The notes under the pieces: generated by a model
Database searches by the model: none
Told to the model about the DNA's origin: nothing
What the model saw: only the letters and a program-made list of their open reading frames with translations
Shown: positions 34,663 through 44,600 of the stretch, one piece after another
How the letters are laid out: each line of letters starts with the position of its first letter
Numbering within the stretch: position 1 is the first letter of the stretch
Program-made: the position numbers and the translations under genes
NCBI GenBank assembly: GCA_027622195.1
Contig: JAQBZO010000006.1
Location: forward strand, 1-64,000
DNA length: 64,000 nucleotides
Direction: 5' to 3'
Source of the DNA: Planctomycetota bacterium
GTDB taxonomy: Bacteria; Planctomycetota; Phycisphaerae; Phycisphaerales; SM1A02

Positions 34663-35625
34663 ATGTTTCCACGGACACTTTTGACGACTTTGGTGGCGAG
34701 CGCGATATTGACCACGGTGACCACCGCGCAGTCGATCGCTCTCTCGTCAGACATCATCAAATCAAAGTCAGACCTCTCGACGGCTCAGCAGGAGACACTT
34801 CGCAGTGCCTTGCAAGGTCCCCTTTCGCGCCTCAATGATTCCGATGCGGCGACCGTGATGGCGGCTCGCCGAGACCTCGTGAAACTCGCTCGTACACGGG
34901 ACGCTTCCGTCGTGTTTCGGATGCAACTCGCCCGTGAGGCACTTCCAAGCATCGAGAAGACCACCGCATCGGGGACTCCTTTTCAATCGGTGAATGCGAT
35001 TGCTGTGGCGGGAGCCATTCGAACTTCAGACGCCGCCGAGGCGATTTCAAAGTTACTCAGCCCGGCCGCGCAGTCGTGTGCGGCAGTGCGCCTTGCCGCT
35101 GCGGGTGAGCTTGCAGCAAATATGACGGCGATGGAACTGACCGATGCCCAAGCCGCTTCGGTGAGCCGAGCGATCGCCAAGGCGGCAAGTGACGAGGTTG
35201 AGCCACTCATTCTGGCGGACGAGTTGAGCGCGCTCAGCACCCTGCTCGACCTCAAGGGTGAACAAACGCGACGAAATGAGTCGGTCCTTGCCGCAACGAG
35301 CCAAGTGCTGACCGCCGTGTCGGAACGGATGAGCAAGGATGTCGACAAGGCAAAGGTCGCTGATGGGTTGCTCGTGGGACTCCAGCAGTTGCGACGGAAG
35401 ACTTCTCGAGCGCCGAGCGGATTTCTGCGCTCCTGTGGACAGGCACTTGGAGCCAGTTTGCAGAAGGTTGAGTCCGCTGCGAACATCCCTCCAGCCGATG
35501 GCTCGAGTGAACTCAAAGAGACTTTTGCGCAACTCTCAAAGTTGACGCAGAGCATGCGCACGCTCCTCTTCAATCCAGGCGCTGCGGCTCCGAAGAAGAC
35601 CACGCCAGCTCGTCCGACAACCTAA
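34663..35625 (+). CDS. Exported alpha-helical protein of unknown function
   Basis: A 320-aa protein with a signal peptide (MFPRTLLTTLVASAILTTVTTAQS). The mature part is almost entirely helical, with alanine-rich pairs such as AEAISKLLSPAAQSCAAVRLAAAGELAANM that resemble HEAT-type repeats, and ends in a low-complexity KKTTPARPTT tail. I recognise no family. It is divergent from the TPR operon, their start codons 60 bp apart, and upstream of oppA on the same strand. A binding or scaffold role in the periplasm is possible but unsupported. Confidence 0.65.
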   Translation: MFPRTLLTTLVASAILTTVTTAQSIALSSDIIKSKSDLSTAQQETLRSALQGPLSRLNDSDAATVMAARRDLVKLARTRDASVVFRMQLAREALPSIEKTTASGTPFQSVNAIAVAGAIRTSDAAEAISKLLSPAAQSCAAVRLAAAGELAANMTAMELTDAQAASVSRAIAKAASDEVEPLILADELSALSTLLDLKGEQTRRNESVLAATSQVLTAVSERMSKDVDKAKVADGLLVGLQQLRRKTSRAPSGFLRSCGQALGASLQKVESAANIPPADGSSELKETFAQLSKLTQSMRTLLFNPGAAAPKKTTPARPTT

Positions 35626-35651
35626 CGGCGCGCGAATCGATCCGCGATCGC

Positions 35652-35657
35652 TACGCT
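35652..35657 (+). promoter_or_regulatory. -10-like element of oppA-oppB
   Basis: TACGCT in GCTACGCT, 7 nt before the GTG at 35665. No Shine-Dalgarno. Confidence 0.45.
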
Positions 35658-35664
35658 TCATGGT

Positions 35665-37449
35665 GTGAACACATGGCGATGGATCGCTGTTGCTCTGCTT
35701 CCGCTCGTTGCGTCGATTGCGCTCGCGCTTCGAGGAGGCATGACGAATCGTCCAGAGATCGTCATTGCTGCGGCAGATCCATTTACGCTTGATCCACAAA
35801 AGATGAGTTGGCAGCAAGAACTGCGACTCGCCCGCGCCCTCTTTGAACCGCTCGTCCGCCCTGACCCTGATACCGCAGAGTTGGTGGCGGGTGTCGCAGA
35901 TCGATGGGAACACAGCGAAGACGGAAAGAGTTGGAGATTCCATCTGCGCAGTGATGCTCGGTGGAGCGATGGATCGTCTGTCACCGCTGAAGATTTTCGC
36001 GTTGCCTGGATGCGCCTCCTGTTGCCCGACATGGCAGCGGACTATTCAGGATTCGCGCTCGAGATCGAAGGGGCTCAGTCGTTCTTTGATTGGAGAACCA
36101 AGGCGCTTGCGGAGTATGCGTCGCGTGCTGAACGATCCTCTGCATCAGCGCGCGCACTCTGGGACGAGACGCTTCGACAGTTCGATGCTCAGGTCGCGCT
36201 TCATGCGATTGATGATGCCACCCTTGAAATCGTGCTCGCTCGACCTGTGGCCTATTGGCTTGATCTGGTTGGATTTCCAACGATGAGTCCTGTGCACCGC
36301 GCGAGCCTTGATCGAGCGCTGTCGATTGACCCCGATTCGGCACAAGTCGAAGTCGATCCAAAGTGGACGAAGCCCGGCGTGTTGATCTCGAATGGTCCGA
36401 TGCAATTGACAGCGTGGGAGTACCAGCGACGCGTGCGGCTCGAACCCAATCCTTATTACTGGAATCCATCGCGTGTGGGATGCAAGTCCATCGAAACGCG
36501 TTCGTATGAGGACAACAACACCGCCGTGCTCGCCTTTGAGGCAGGAGCGATTGATTGGATCGCGGATGTCACTGTGGATTACCGCGCGGACATGGTGGCG
36601 CAGGTTCAACGAGGCGAACGACGCGACCTGCGCGTTTTGCCCGCCTTTGGAACGGACTATTTTCAATTCAACTGTCGCGAGGTCCTTCCTGACGGTCGCC
36701 ATAATCCATTCTTCGATGCGCGAGTGCGACGCGCGTTTGCGATGTCGGTCGACAAGCATGCGATTGTGGATTCGATCACACGCATGCACGAAGTGGTGGC
36801 GGATTCGCTCGTGCCCGAGGGATCGATTCCTGGATACGACCCTCCGCAAGGGCTTCCTTACAACGTGGACGCTGCTCGCGCACTTCTTGCAGAAGCTGGG
36901 TGGCGAGATCGCGACGGTGACGCGCGCATTGAGAACGAAGCGGGAGAGCCATTTCCAGTCGTCGACATTTTGTTTTCCAACTCAAGCACCAGATACGGAG
37001 CCATGGGGTTGGCGATGCGCGAAATGTGGCGCGATGCACTGGGCGTAGAGGTGGAAGTGCTCGGGAAGGACACGAAGTTTTTTCGAGATGACTTGAAGCG
37101 GGGACAATTCCTCGTGGCGCGTGGCGGATGGTTCGGCGACTTCGGTGACCCCGCGACGTTCCTCGACCTGCTTCGGTCGGGTGATGGGAACAACGATCGC
37201 AAATACAGCAGCGCACGGTTCGATGGACTGCTCGCTGAAGCGGCTGCAGAGACTGACCCAACAAAGCGATTGGCAATCTTGAATGAAGCAGAGCGACTCG
37301 TTGTGCAAGAAGATCTTCCCCTCTTGCCGATCTGCCGATTCGTGAATGTCTTCATGTACGACGATGCGAAACTCAAGGGCATCTCGACCCATCCTCGCAA
37401 TGACCAAGACATCGCTCGGTTGACGCTTCAACGCGAGGTGGCTCCGTGA
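35665..37449 (+). CDS. oppA: ABC transporter substrate-binding protein, peptide/oligopeptide type
   Basis: A 594-aa periplasmic binding protein of the DppA/OppA class (SBP family 5). It starts at GTG with a membrane anchor or signal (MNTWRWIAVALLPLVASIALALRGG; no lipobox cysteine). The family signature is clear in FEPLVRPDPDTAELVAGVADRWEHSEDGKSWRFHLRSDARWSDG and in YYWNPSRVGCKSIETRSYED. Downstream VRRAFAMSVDKHAIV and the late VARGGWFGDFGDPATFLDLL are also typical of OppA. It binds peptides in the periplasm and passes them to the permease. The GTG of oppB overlaps its stop by 4 nt. Confidence 0.92.
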   Translation: MNTWRWIAVALLPLVASIALALRGGMTNRPEIVIAAADPFTLDPQKMSWQQELRLARALFEPLVRPDPDTAELVAGVADRWEHSEDGKSWRFHLRSDARWSDGSSVTAEDFRVAWMRLLLPDMAADYSGFALEIEGAQSFFDWRTKALAEYASRAERSSASARALWDETLRQFDAQVALHAIDDATLEIVLARPVAYWLDLVGFPTMSPVHRASLDRALSIDPDSAQVEVDPKWTKPGVLISNGPMQLTAWEYQRRVRLEPNPYYWNPSRVGCKSIETRSYEDNNTAVLAFEAGAIDWIADVTVDYRADMVAQVQRGERRDLRVLPAFGTDYFQFNCREVLPDGRHNPFFDARVRRAFAMSVDKHAIVDSITRMHEVVADSLVPEGSIPGYDPPQGLPYNVDAARALLAEAGWRDRDGDARIENEAGEPFPVVDILFSNSSTRYGAMGLAMREMWRDALGVEVEVLGKDTKFFRDDLKRGQFLVARGGWFGDFGDPATFLDLLRSGDGNNDRKYSSARFDGLLAEAAAETDPTKRLAILNEAERLVVQEDLPLLPICRFVNVFMYDDAKLKGISTHPRNDQDIARLTLQREVAP

Positions 37450-38399
37450 CGCGTCTCATCTTCTTTCGGCTCTTGCAAGCACCTCTGATCGTCTTTGCCA
37501 TCATGACGATCGCGTTCACTTTGTCTTGGGTTGTGCCTGGCAATCCATTGGAGGATGAAGGTCGTGCGCCCCCTCCTGAAGTGCAAGCAGCGATGCTGAA
37601 ACAGTATGACCTTGACGATCCATTGGTCTTCTACGGCCAGTATCTCGCTCGTGCGAGTGGCGTGGCTTGGATCGCTGGACGATCTCCTGCTCCCTTCGAT
37701 CTTGGTCCGAGCCTTCGTCACCCAGACTGGACTGTGAACGAGATCATCGCATCTGGGTTTCCAATCAGCGCATCGCTCGGACTCCTTGCGATTGAGATCG
37801 CGCTTGTGATTGGAGTCGTCGTTGGTGTCGCAGGAGCACTCAAGCCGCGCGGCATCCTCGACCTTCTTGGACAACTCGTCACCATCGTTGGCATCAGCGT
37901 GCCGAGTTTTGTCACTGGCGCACTGCTTCTCGTTCTCTTCGCGGCGAAGTGGCATCTCTTCCCAATGGGTGGATGGGGATCGTGGAAGGACATCGTGCTC
38001 CCCGCCTTCGCGTTGAGCCTTCCCTTTGCCGCCTACATCGCACGACTCGTCCGATTCGGACTCATCGAACAGATGGCGAGCGATCACATTCGCACGGCTC
38101 GGGCCAAGGGGCTTTCGCGAAATCAATCCGCCTATCGGCATGCACTCAAGAACGCGTTCCTCCCCGTCTTGAGTTACCTCGGTCCAGCCATCGCCGCTGC
38201 GATGACAGGAAGTTTTGTGGTTGAAAAAGTCTTTGCTGTCCCTGGAATGGGCCGCCACTTTGTCAACGCAGTGCTTTCGAAGGACATCACCCTGATTCTT
38301 GGCATCGTTCTGGTCTACAGCTCGATCCTGGTGTTGATGAATCTCATCGTCGACATCTTGTATGCCGCCATCGACCCGCGTATTCAATTGGAGGGGTGA
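37446..38399 (+). CDS. oppB: ABC transporter permease, peptide type (OppB/DppB)
   Basis: A 317-aa inner-membrane permease with six helices. It opens with the OppB-type MTRLIFFRLLQAPLIVFAIMTIAFTLSWVVPGNP and ends with the EAA-loop region DHIRTARAKGLSRNQSAYRHALKNAFLPVLSYLGP, which docks the ATPase, followed by GSFVVEKVFAVPGMGRHFVNAVLSKD. Translation is coupled to oppA (GTGA overlap). The expected oppC, oppD and oppF do not follow; the next gene is a lipoprotein. The partner permease and ATPases must be elsewhere, or the locus is a remnant. Confidence 0.93.
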   Translation: MTRLIFFRLLQAPLIVFAIMTIAFTLSWVVPGNPLEDEGRAPPPEVQAAMLKQYDLDDPLVFYGQYLARASGVAWIAGRSPAPFDLGPSLRHPDWTVNEIIASGFPISASLGLLAIEIALVIGVVVGVAGALKPRGILDLLGQLVTIVGISVPSFVTGALLLVLFAAKWHLFPMGGWGSWKDIVLPAFALSLPFAAYIARLVRFGLIEQMASDHIRTARAKGLSRNQSAYRHALKNAFLPVLSYLGPAIAAAMTGSFVVEKVFAVPGMGRHFVNAVLSKDITLILGIVLVYSSILVLMNLIVDILYAAIDPRIQLEG

Positions 38400-38426
38400 A
38401 TCCTCCCCGCCCCTCTCTTGCATGGC

Positions 38427-38432
38427 TATGCT
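38427..38432 (+). promoter_or_regulatory. -10-like element before the lipoprotein gene
   Basis: TATGCT, 8 nt before an in-frame GTG at 38441 that would add six residues to the lipoprotein. Confidence 0.35.
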
Positions 38433-38458
38433 GCAACGCCGTGGAGACCGCATTGACC

Positions 38459-39130
38459 ATGAGTGGATTTCGCGCATTGCTCGTCCTCGCGGGTGCTGTA
38501 GTCGCCAGCGGCTGCACGTCGCGTCAGCTTTCGACTCAAACGATTTCAGCGCCTTCTTTCCATCTCGCGTGGACCTCGGCACTCGAACAACTGCACGAGG
38601 ATGGGTATCGCATCGCGATGGCCGACGAGGGGCAAGGGTTGATCGAGACGACTCCGAAGCGCGAGGGAAGTTGGCTCGACCCATGGGCTATTGATGAGCA
38701 TCAAACTCTTGGAGATGTTTCAGAGGCAACCGCCGCGCGTGAGCGGAGGGTGATCCGAGTACGTTTCACGAGTGTGGGGAAAGCAACGACGCAGTTATCG
38801 GACTCTACTGCACCACTCACAGGTTCCGCGCTTCCTGGCAGTTTGGGTGATATTCCTCCACTGACGGCGGATCCGAGCCAGCCCGTTGATATTTCGATCG
38901 TCGCCGTGATCGAACGGATGTCGCGGCCGTTCTCAAATCCGAGCGCTTGGAGCGGATCGCTGGAGTCCAGTTACCGAGTCGGGCCGTCGGAAGTGCCTGT
39001 CGAAGGAGTTCGTCCTCCACCAGCGGATTATGACAGGTGGATTCCCGTCCGATCGGATGCGAAGGAGGCGACTCGGCTTTCGACGGCGCTTGGAGTTCGT
39101 TGCGGATCCGCCACAATTCGTGGCTCTTAG
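38459..39130 (+). CDS. Putative lipoprotein of unknown function
   Basis: A 223-aa protein with a lipoprotein signal: MSGFRALLVLAGAVVASGCTSRQ, lipobox VASGC. The remaining sequence is polar, with a conserved-looking early segment LAWTSALEQLHEDGYRIAMADEGQGLIETTP that resembles small outer-membrane assembly-type lipoproteins only in composition. No family recognised. An in-frame GTG at 38441 lies 8 nt after TATGCT and may be the real start. It is 60 bp after oppB, so it could also be co-transcribed with oppAB. Confidence 0.7.
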   Translation: MSGFRALLVLAGAVVASGCTSRQLSTQTISAPSFHLAWTSALEQLHEDGYRIAMADEGQGLIETTPKREGSWLDPWAIDEHQTLGDVSEATAARERRVIRVRFTSVGKATTQLSDSTAPLTGSALPGSLGDIPPLTADPSQPVDISIVAVIERMSRPFSNPSAWSGSLESSYRVGPSEVPVEGVRPPPADYDRWIPVRSDAKEATRLSTALGVRCGSATIRGS

Positions 39131-39231
39131 ACAGGTTTCTGATCGGTTCTGCTTGACTTTCTTTTCGGATCCGCCACTCTTGTATTGAATCGGCATGCGT
39201 TTTGAGCCGACTTGGTTATCCCCACGATCTC

Positions 39232-41166
39232 ATGAAAACTCTCATCCCAGCATCCACGCGCGCTCGTGTCCTTTCGACCGTGGCGTTCACGTCGCTCATT
39301 GCTGGCGTGACGCTGTCTGCCCTTGGAGGCGGCGGAGGCGGACAGATCAAGTTGCCAACCACCGCCGCTGATTTTTATATGCCCGGCAGTCAGCCTGAGC
39401 CAGACCAAGCAATTTTCTTGCCTGTGTTTGAGTCGGCACAGTGCACTGGATGTCACGCCTACTACGACGCTCAAGATGCTCCATTCGATACGTGGGTTGG
39501 AAGCATGATGGCGCAATCGGCACGAAACCCTGTGTGGCACGCGTCGCTCGCCATTGCGAACCAAGACGCCAACACTGCTGGACAGTTTTGCATCCGATGT
39601 CATGCTCCAAGCGCATGGCTCGGCAATCGACACACGACCGGCACGCTCGCAGAGTTTGAGATCCCAAACGATTTCGATGGAGTGAACTGCGCGTTTTGTC
39701 ATCGACTGACCGACCCCGTGGTTGGTCCAGCAAGTGCTATTGGGTATCCAGACAATCCTTCGCAGGATTCCGATCCAGATCCTGAAGTCGTTGATCCACT
39801 CATCGCGGCTGGACATTGGCCCAGCGCAAGCCAGCGCAGCAACGGCGCGTATGTCGTTGATCCACACGATGTACGCCGCGGACCCTTCGATGATGTCCCC
39901 GTGAACTTTCACGGCGTTGACATGCACTATTCACCATTTCATACCTCGAGCAGTTTGTGCGGCACGTGCCATGACGTGAGCAACATCAATACAACCTTGC
40001 TCGCCGATGGCACCTACGGACCCGATCAACTTGGTGCTGCACATGGCACCGGCGCGACGAATGACATGTTCGCTGAACAGCGCACCTACAGCGAGTGGCT
40101 GAATAGTCAATTCGCTGTCTCGGGCGTCTCGTACCCAGACAATCGCTTCGGCGGGAACCATGCCACGGGTGTGATGAGTTCGTGCCAAGACTGTCATATG
40201 CCTCGGCAAGAGGGAGGCGGCTGCGTCTTCTTTACAGAGCCTCCGTACTCACGTCCCGATGTGCCGCAGCACTCATTCGCGGGATCGAACTCGTGGGCGG
40301 TCCGTGCCGTCAGGCAGGAACTCGGCATTGAAGCGGACGACTTCGGACTCACTCAGGCTAATGTCGATGCAGCCATTGCGCGCAATGTGCAGATGCTGCG
40401 CGACGCGAGCGATGTTGAACTCACGCAGACTGGTTCGACACTCACCGTGCGCGTCATCAACCAGAGCGGACACAAGTTGCCCACTGGTATCGCCGAAGGT
40501 CGTCGGATGTGGATCAATGTTCGATTCCTGAATGGAGCGGGCGCGACCATCCAAGAGAGCGGCGCGTACAACTTCGCGACGGGAACTCTGATTGACCACA
40601 CTGCGAAGGAATACGGCGCGCACATGGTGACCGCTGGATCGGTGGCCGCTGCGGCGAACCTGCCCAATCCAACCGACTTCCACATTGCACTGCTGAATAA
40701 GACTTCGAAGGACAACCGCATTCCACCGCGCGGCTTCACGAATGCTGCATACGCCGCATTTGGAGGCGCTCCTGTTGGCGCGGTCTATGTCGATGGTCAA
40801 TACTGGGACGACACCGCCTACGCCATTCCTGCCGGAGCAACAGACACAGTCGTCACCGTCTATCACCAGACCAGCACGCGTGAATACATGGAATTCCTGC
40901 GCGACGCGAATACCACAGATGGAACTGGACTCACCGCGTACAACCTTTGGGTCACGCTTGGAATGAGTGCGCCCGTCGACATGGACAGCGTTCAGCTCGC
41001 TCTTACACCTGGTTGTGTGCCAACGGATCTCAACTGCGACGGAAGCGTGAACGGGCAAGATCTCGCTCTCCTTCTGAGTGGTTGGGGTACTGCTGCGGGC
41101 GACGTGAACAACGATGGAATCACGAACGGCGCGGATCTCACGCTGCTCTTGAGTTCATGGGGTTGA
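39232..41166 (+). CDS. Secreted multihaem c-type cytochrome with C-terminal dockerin
   Basis: A 644-aa exported protein. Signal peptide from ATG 39232 (MKTLIPASTRARVLSTVAFTSLIAGVTLSALG). Five CxxCH haem sites: CTGCH, CIRCH, CAFCH, CGTCH, CQDCH, within about the first 320 residues, with further His residues able to be distal ligands. A beta-rich region follows (VELTQTGSTLTVRVINQSGHKLPTGIAEGRRMWINVRF). The C-terminus, after CVPT, is a type I dockerin-like pair: DLNCDGSVNGQDLALLLSGWG and DVNNDGITNGADLTLLLSSWG, each a Ca-binding loop. Electron transfer outside the cytoplasm is likely; the dockerin suggests attachment to a cohesin-bearing partner. Confidence 0.88.
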   Translation: MKTLIPASTRARVLSTVAFTSLIAGVTLSALGGGGGGQIKLPTTAADFYMPGSQPEPDQAIFLPVFESAQCTGCHAYYDAQDAPFDTWVGSMMAQSARNPVWHASLAIANQDANTAGQFCIRCHAPSAWLGNRHTTGTLAEFEIPNDFDGVNCAFCHRLTDPVVGPASAIGYPDNPSQDSDPDPEVVDPLIAAGHWPSASQRSNGAYVVDPHDVRRGPFDDVPVNFHGVDMHYSPFHTSSSLCGTCHDVSNINTTLLADGTYGPDQLGAAHGTGATNDMFAEQRTYSEWLNSQFAVSGVSYPDNRFGGNHATGVMSSCQDCHMPRQEGGGCVFFTEPPYSRPDVPQHSFAGSNSWAVRAVRQELGIEADDFGLTQANVDAAIARNVQMLRDASDVELTQTGSTLTVRVINQSGHKLPTGIAEGRRMWINVRFLNGAGATIQESGAYNFATGTLIDHTAKEYGAHMVTAGSVAAAANLPNPTDFHIALLNKTSKDNRIPPRGFTNAAYAAFGGAPVGAVYVDGQYWDDTAYAIPAGATDTVVTVYHQTSTREYMEFLRDANTTDGTGLTAYNLWVTLGMSAPVDMDSVQLALTPGCVPTDLNCDGSVNGQDLALLLSGWGTAAGDVNNDGITNGADLTLLLSSWG

Positions 41167-41177
41167 TTGACGGCGCG

Positions 41178-41405
41178 ATGAATGATCACCCGCACAACCC
41201 TCTCCAGGGAGTCACGCTGGAAGCAATTCTCACCGCGCTCGTCGACCGCTACGGTTGGGAGACGCTCGCGGCGCGCATTCGCATTCGTTGCTTCACTCAG
41301 GATCCAAGCATCAAGTCAAGCCTGACATTTTTGCGCAAGAACCAATGGGCCCGCACGAAGGTGGAGGGGTGGTACATCGACGATTTGCGGCGCGAGAAGC
41401 AGTGA
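41178..41405 (+). CDS. VF530-family (DUF2132) small DNA-binding protein
   Basis: A 75-aa protein. The sequence NPLQGVTLEAILTALVDRYGWETLAARIRIRCFTQDPSIKSSLTFLRKNQWARTKVE matches the compact helical VF530 family almost end to end. The family has a solved structure and is thought to bind DNA. ATG at 41178 is chosen because the upstream codons belong to the end of the cytochrome gene in another frame; an ATG at 41157 is possible. The gene is convergent with the S4 gene, 28 bp apart. Confidence 0.85.
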   Translation: MNDHPHNPLQGVTLEAILTALVDRYGWETLAARIRIRCFTQDPSIKSSLTFLRKNQWARTKVEGWYIDDLRREKQ

Positions 41406-41433
41406 CGGTGAGTGGAATCGTCAGCGAAAGCAC

Positions 41434-41661
41434 TCAAGGGGCATTGAGTACGCGAATCACTTTCCCAACCACACGGACCTCTTGCCCCACGCGGATTTTT
41501 GCAGCCTTGCGAAGTTCGAGTTGACCGTCCACCTTCACTTTCCCCGACGAAACCATTTCCTTCCCCTGCCCACCGCTCTCGGCGATTCCGGTTGCTTTCA
41601 GAAGGTCGCAGACGGCGATGTATTCGCTCTTGAGTTCGAAGTTGATGTTGGGATTGGTCAT
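41434..41661 (-). CDS. S4-domain RNA-binding protein (YbcJ-like)
   Basis: A 75-aa single S4 domain: INFELKSEYIAVCDLLKATGIAESGGQGKEMVSSGKVKVDGQLELRKAAKIRVGQEV. YbcJ-type proteins are free-standing S4 domains linked to ribosomal or tRNA binding. Its ATG overlaps the stop of the tricorn-like gene by 4 nt, so the two are translationally coupled and on one transcript. That pairing has no obvious functional logic. Confidence 0.9.
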   Translation of the reverse strand: MTNPNINFELKSEYIAVCDLLKATGIAESGGQGKEMVSSGKVKVDGQLELRKAAKIRVGQEVRVVGKVIRVLNAP

Positions 41662-44600
41662 TGGTGCGGGATCCGTCCCATGAGGTCTTGGACTGCAGCA
41701 TCGAGCTGAGCGTCGGTCCGAGTCGATTCATCTTGCGGGGTCTGAGGTATGCGAAGATTCGGCATGGCGCCATTGTTTTCCATGTCGCGTCCATCATTGA
41801 GGAACCAGCCTCGTCCTGGAAGTCGCACCGAGGCACCGTCCGATGTCGTGGCTGCACCGGTCGAGATCACACCGCCATACGTCTGTTCTCCGACCAGTGT
41901 GCCCCGCCCAAGTGTCTTGAATGCATGAGCGATGATTTCTGCATTGGAGAAACTCTTTTCGTTGCACAACATGTTTATCGGAAGCATGTACCGCTGGATG
42001 AAGAGCCGATCCTGCGGATAACCCGTTGCGTCCTGTGCCGATTGCCCGCGCGAACGAGTCGTTGCATGAGGCTTCACCATGATCGAAGCGAGAAGGTAAT
42101 CCGCAGTGTGACCTCCACCGTTGTTGCGAACATCGACCACAATCCCATCTTTACCCTCTGCCGCGGCGTACAAGTCTCTCTCAAAGTCCTCGAGCGCGGG
42201 CATTCCCATACTGGGAACGTGCAAGTATCCGATGCGTCCACTGGAGAGTTCCGCGACGCGCGCGCGCATGGTGTCCACCGCTGCGGCATAGGCGAGATCG
42301 CGCATGAACTCGGAGGACGATGGAATCACAAGCGACTGGAATGCGATGACCCGCCCGTCGGCGAGAGTGCGATCGACATCGAGAATGATCTCTTTTCCTG
42401 TTGTTCCGGCGAGCATCTCATCGAGCGACACGGTTGGCGAAACTGTTTCTCCATCCACCTTGCGAATGCGATCTTCTGTTTGCAGCGGCGGAGTCGCTGC
42501 GAGAGCGGGCGCATCTTCGACGAGCGCGCTGATGCAGAGCGCGCCATCATGGAACCATGCGGTCACTCCGAGTTGCCCCGCTGGACGCGTCGTGTTGCTG
42601 CGCCCTTGTGGAGAACGCACTCCCGTGTGACTCGCGTTGAGTTCTCCTAGAAGTCGATTCGCTTGGATGTCGAACTCGTCTGCAGTGCGAGCCCGTGCAG
42701 CGAGATCTCCATACGCGGCGGCGAGTGCGTCCCAGTCCACTCCCTTCATCGTTGGGTCATAGAACCACTCAGTGAACATGCTTATGAACTCATCCCAGCG
42801 TGTGGTGTTGATCGCCCTGCGACTCTGCTCAATCGTGACGGGGAGTTCAATCGTCTTTGTGTCCCCACCGAGGCTGACCGTGACGGCCTTATTGCCGAGT
42901 CTGCCGACGAGAAGTTCTCCATTAGCCGACAACCCTTCGACACTGAATGTTGCGGCAAATTTTTTCGCCTCACTGCCATTCCACTTCGATTTCGCCATGC
43001 CGCCGAGAGAGGGAGACTGAAAGACCAACGAGTCTCCTGCGGGAAGCAGTTCGAGCGACGACTCGTTATCCTTCGTCCTTGTGGCGCGATGTGTTCTCTC
43101 AAACGCATCGTCGAGCGACCACCCCTTCGACATCACCGCTGCATCAGCCTTTGGAAGTAGATCGATCTTTCGATTCTTCAAGGATTCTGCCGTTTCCTTG
43201 AAGTAGGCGTCGAGTTCGTGGCTCGCCAGTTTCTCAAGCGACTTGTCGAGGAAGACTGTGTAGACATCGGCCTGTTCATTCGATCGTTCTGAGAGGAAAG
43301 CGAATACTTTTCCGTCTGCGCTCAGTCGCGGAGAACTTTCGTTGTCGGGTGTGCGCGTGAGGTTCACCGCCGACGCCGATCCATCTGCTGGTGCGAGCCA
43401 GATGTCTGCATTGTTATTGCGATCCTCGGTGACGTAGAGAAGGAATGAACCATCTGCACTCCACCGCCACTCGAGCGATCGAGACCATCCATCCACGATG
43501 GTGAGATCAGCACCTGTTTCAAGTGTTCGAACGACGAGCGCGCCCGCGCCGAGTTGATAGGCCAATCGTGTTCCATCGGGAGAAGGTGACGCTCCGCGCA
43601 CATGCAAGTCTCGCTGCACCATTGGCGTGAGTGTGAAGGAGATCGACTTTTGCCATCGATCGCCTGGCTTTGGTTTTTCATCCTTCTTCGCCTTGGGCTT
43701 CTCGTCCTTCGCCTCACTTTTCTCTGTTGTGACTTCTTCGACGGCAGGATCGACAACCACTGGAGGCTCAACGACCGCTGGAGGTTCAACGACAGCTGGA
43801 GGTTCAACGACCGCTGGAGGTTCAACGACCGCCGCTGGCTCACTGACCACGGCTGGTTCCACCGCCACGACCACTGGCTTTGATGCCTCGTCCAAACTCT
43901 TCTTGACTTCATCGCGCGTGGTCGCGACCTCAGCTTTCCAGATCTCTTCTCTCTTGTTCACAACGGTCGTAAAGTAGAGCGATGTTCCATCCGGAGACCA
44001 CGCGATGTCGTGCTCCGCGACGGGCGACTCGGTCACTCTGCGAGGTGGAAGCGATTGGTCCACGGGGCGAACAAACAACTCTCCCTTCGCCACGATCGCC
44101 ATTGTTTTTCCATCGGGACTGAGTGCGGCGTCACTCGCGCCAGAGGCAACACTTGTCAGCACGGTGTCGTTGGTGTCGTCGTCGGCCGCGAAGAACTCAC
44201 TCGCCACAGGTTTCGCCGAAGCGTCTGTCAAATCGAGTGTGTAAATCGTGTCCCAGTGGGTGAACGCTGCCGTTTTTCCATCGGCACTGACAGCAAGGTC
44301 TCGGATATCGCGTCCGTTGAACTGCGTCAGTGGTCGAGGCGCAGCGAGATCGCCCGATGACGTGACGCGAGCGCGCCACAGATTGACCGTGTTGTTCTCT
44401 CGATCGGACAAGAACACGATCTCCTCTCCTACCCACTGTGCATGACCATCATTGCCAGCCCAATTCGTGAGCCGGGTGAACGCGCCCGTTGTGCGGTTGT
44501 AGAGATAGAGGTCGCGTTGGTCGGGACCGCGATAGTGGCGTCGCCCCCATGAATTACTGCCCCGTTCAAAGACGACCAAGTTTCCATTCGCATTCGAGCG

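Noticed and set aside
37428-38684. 418-codon minus-strand ORF
   Set aside because: Antisense to oppB and the lipoprotein gene; charged, repetitive composition typical of a shadow frame.
43747-43833. Tandem 18-bp repeats as a CRISPR array
   Set aside because: No spacers; the units are contiguous and in frame with the tricorn linker.
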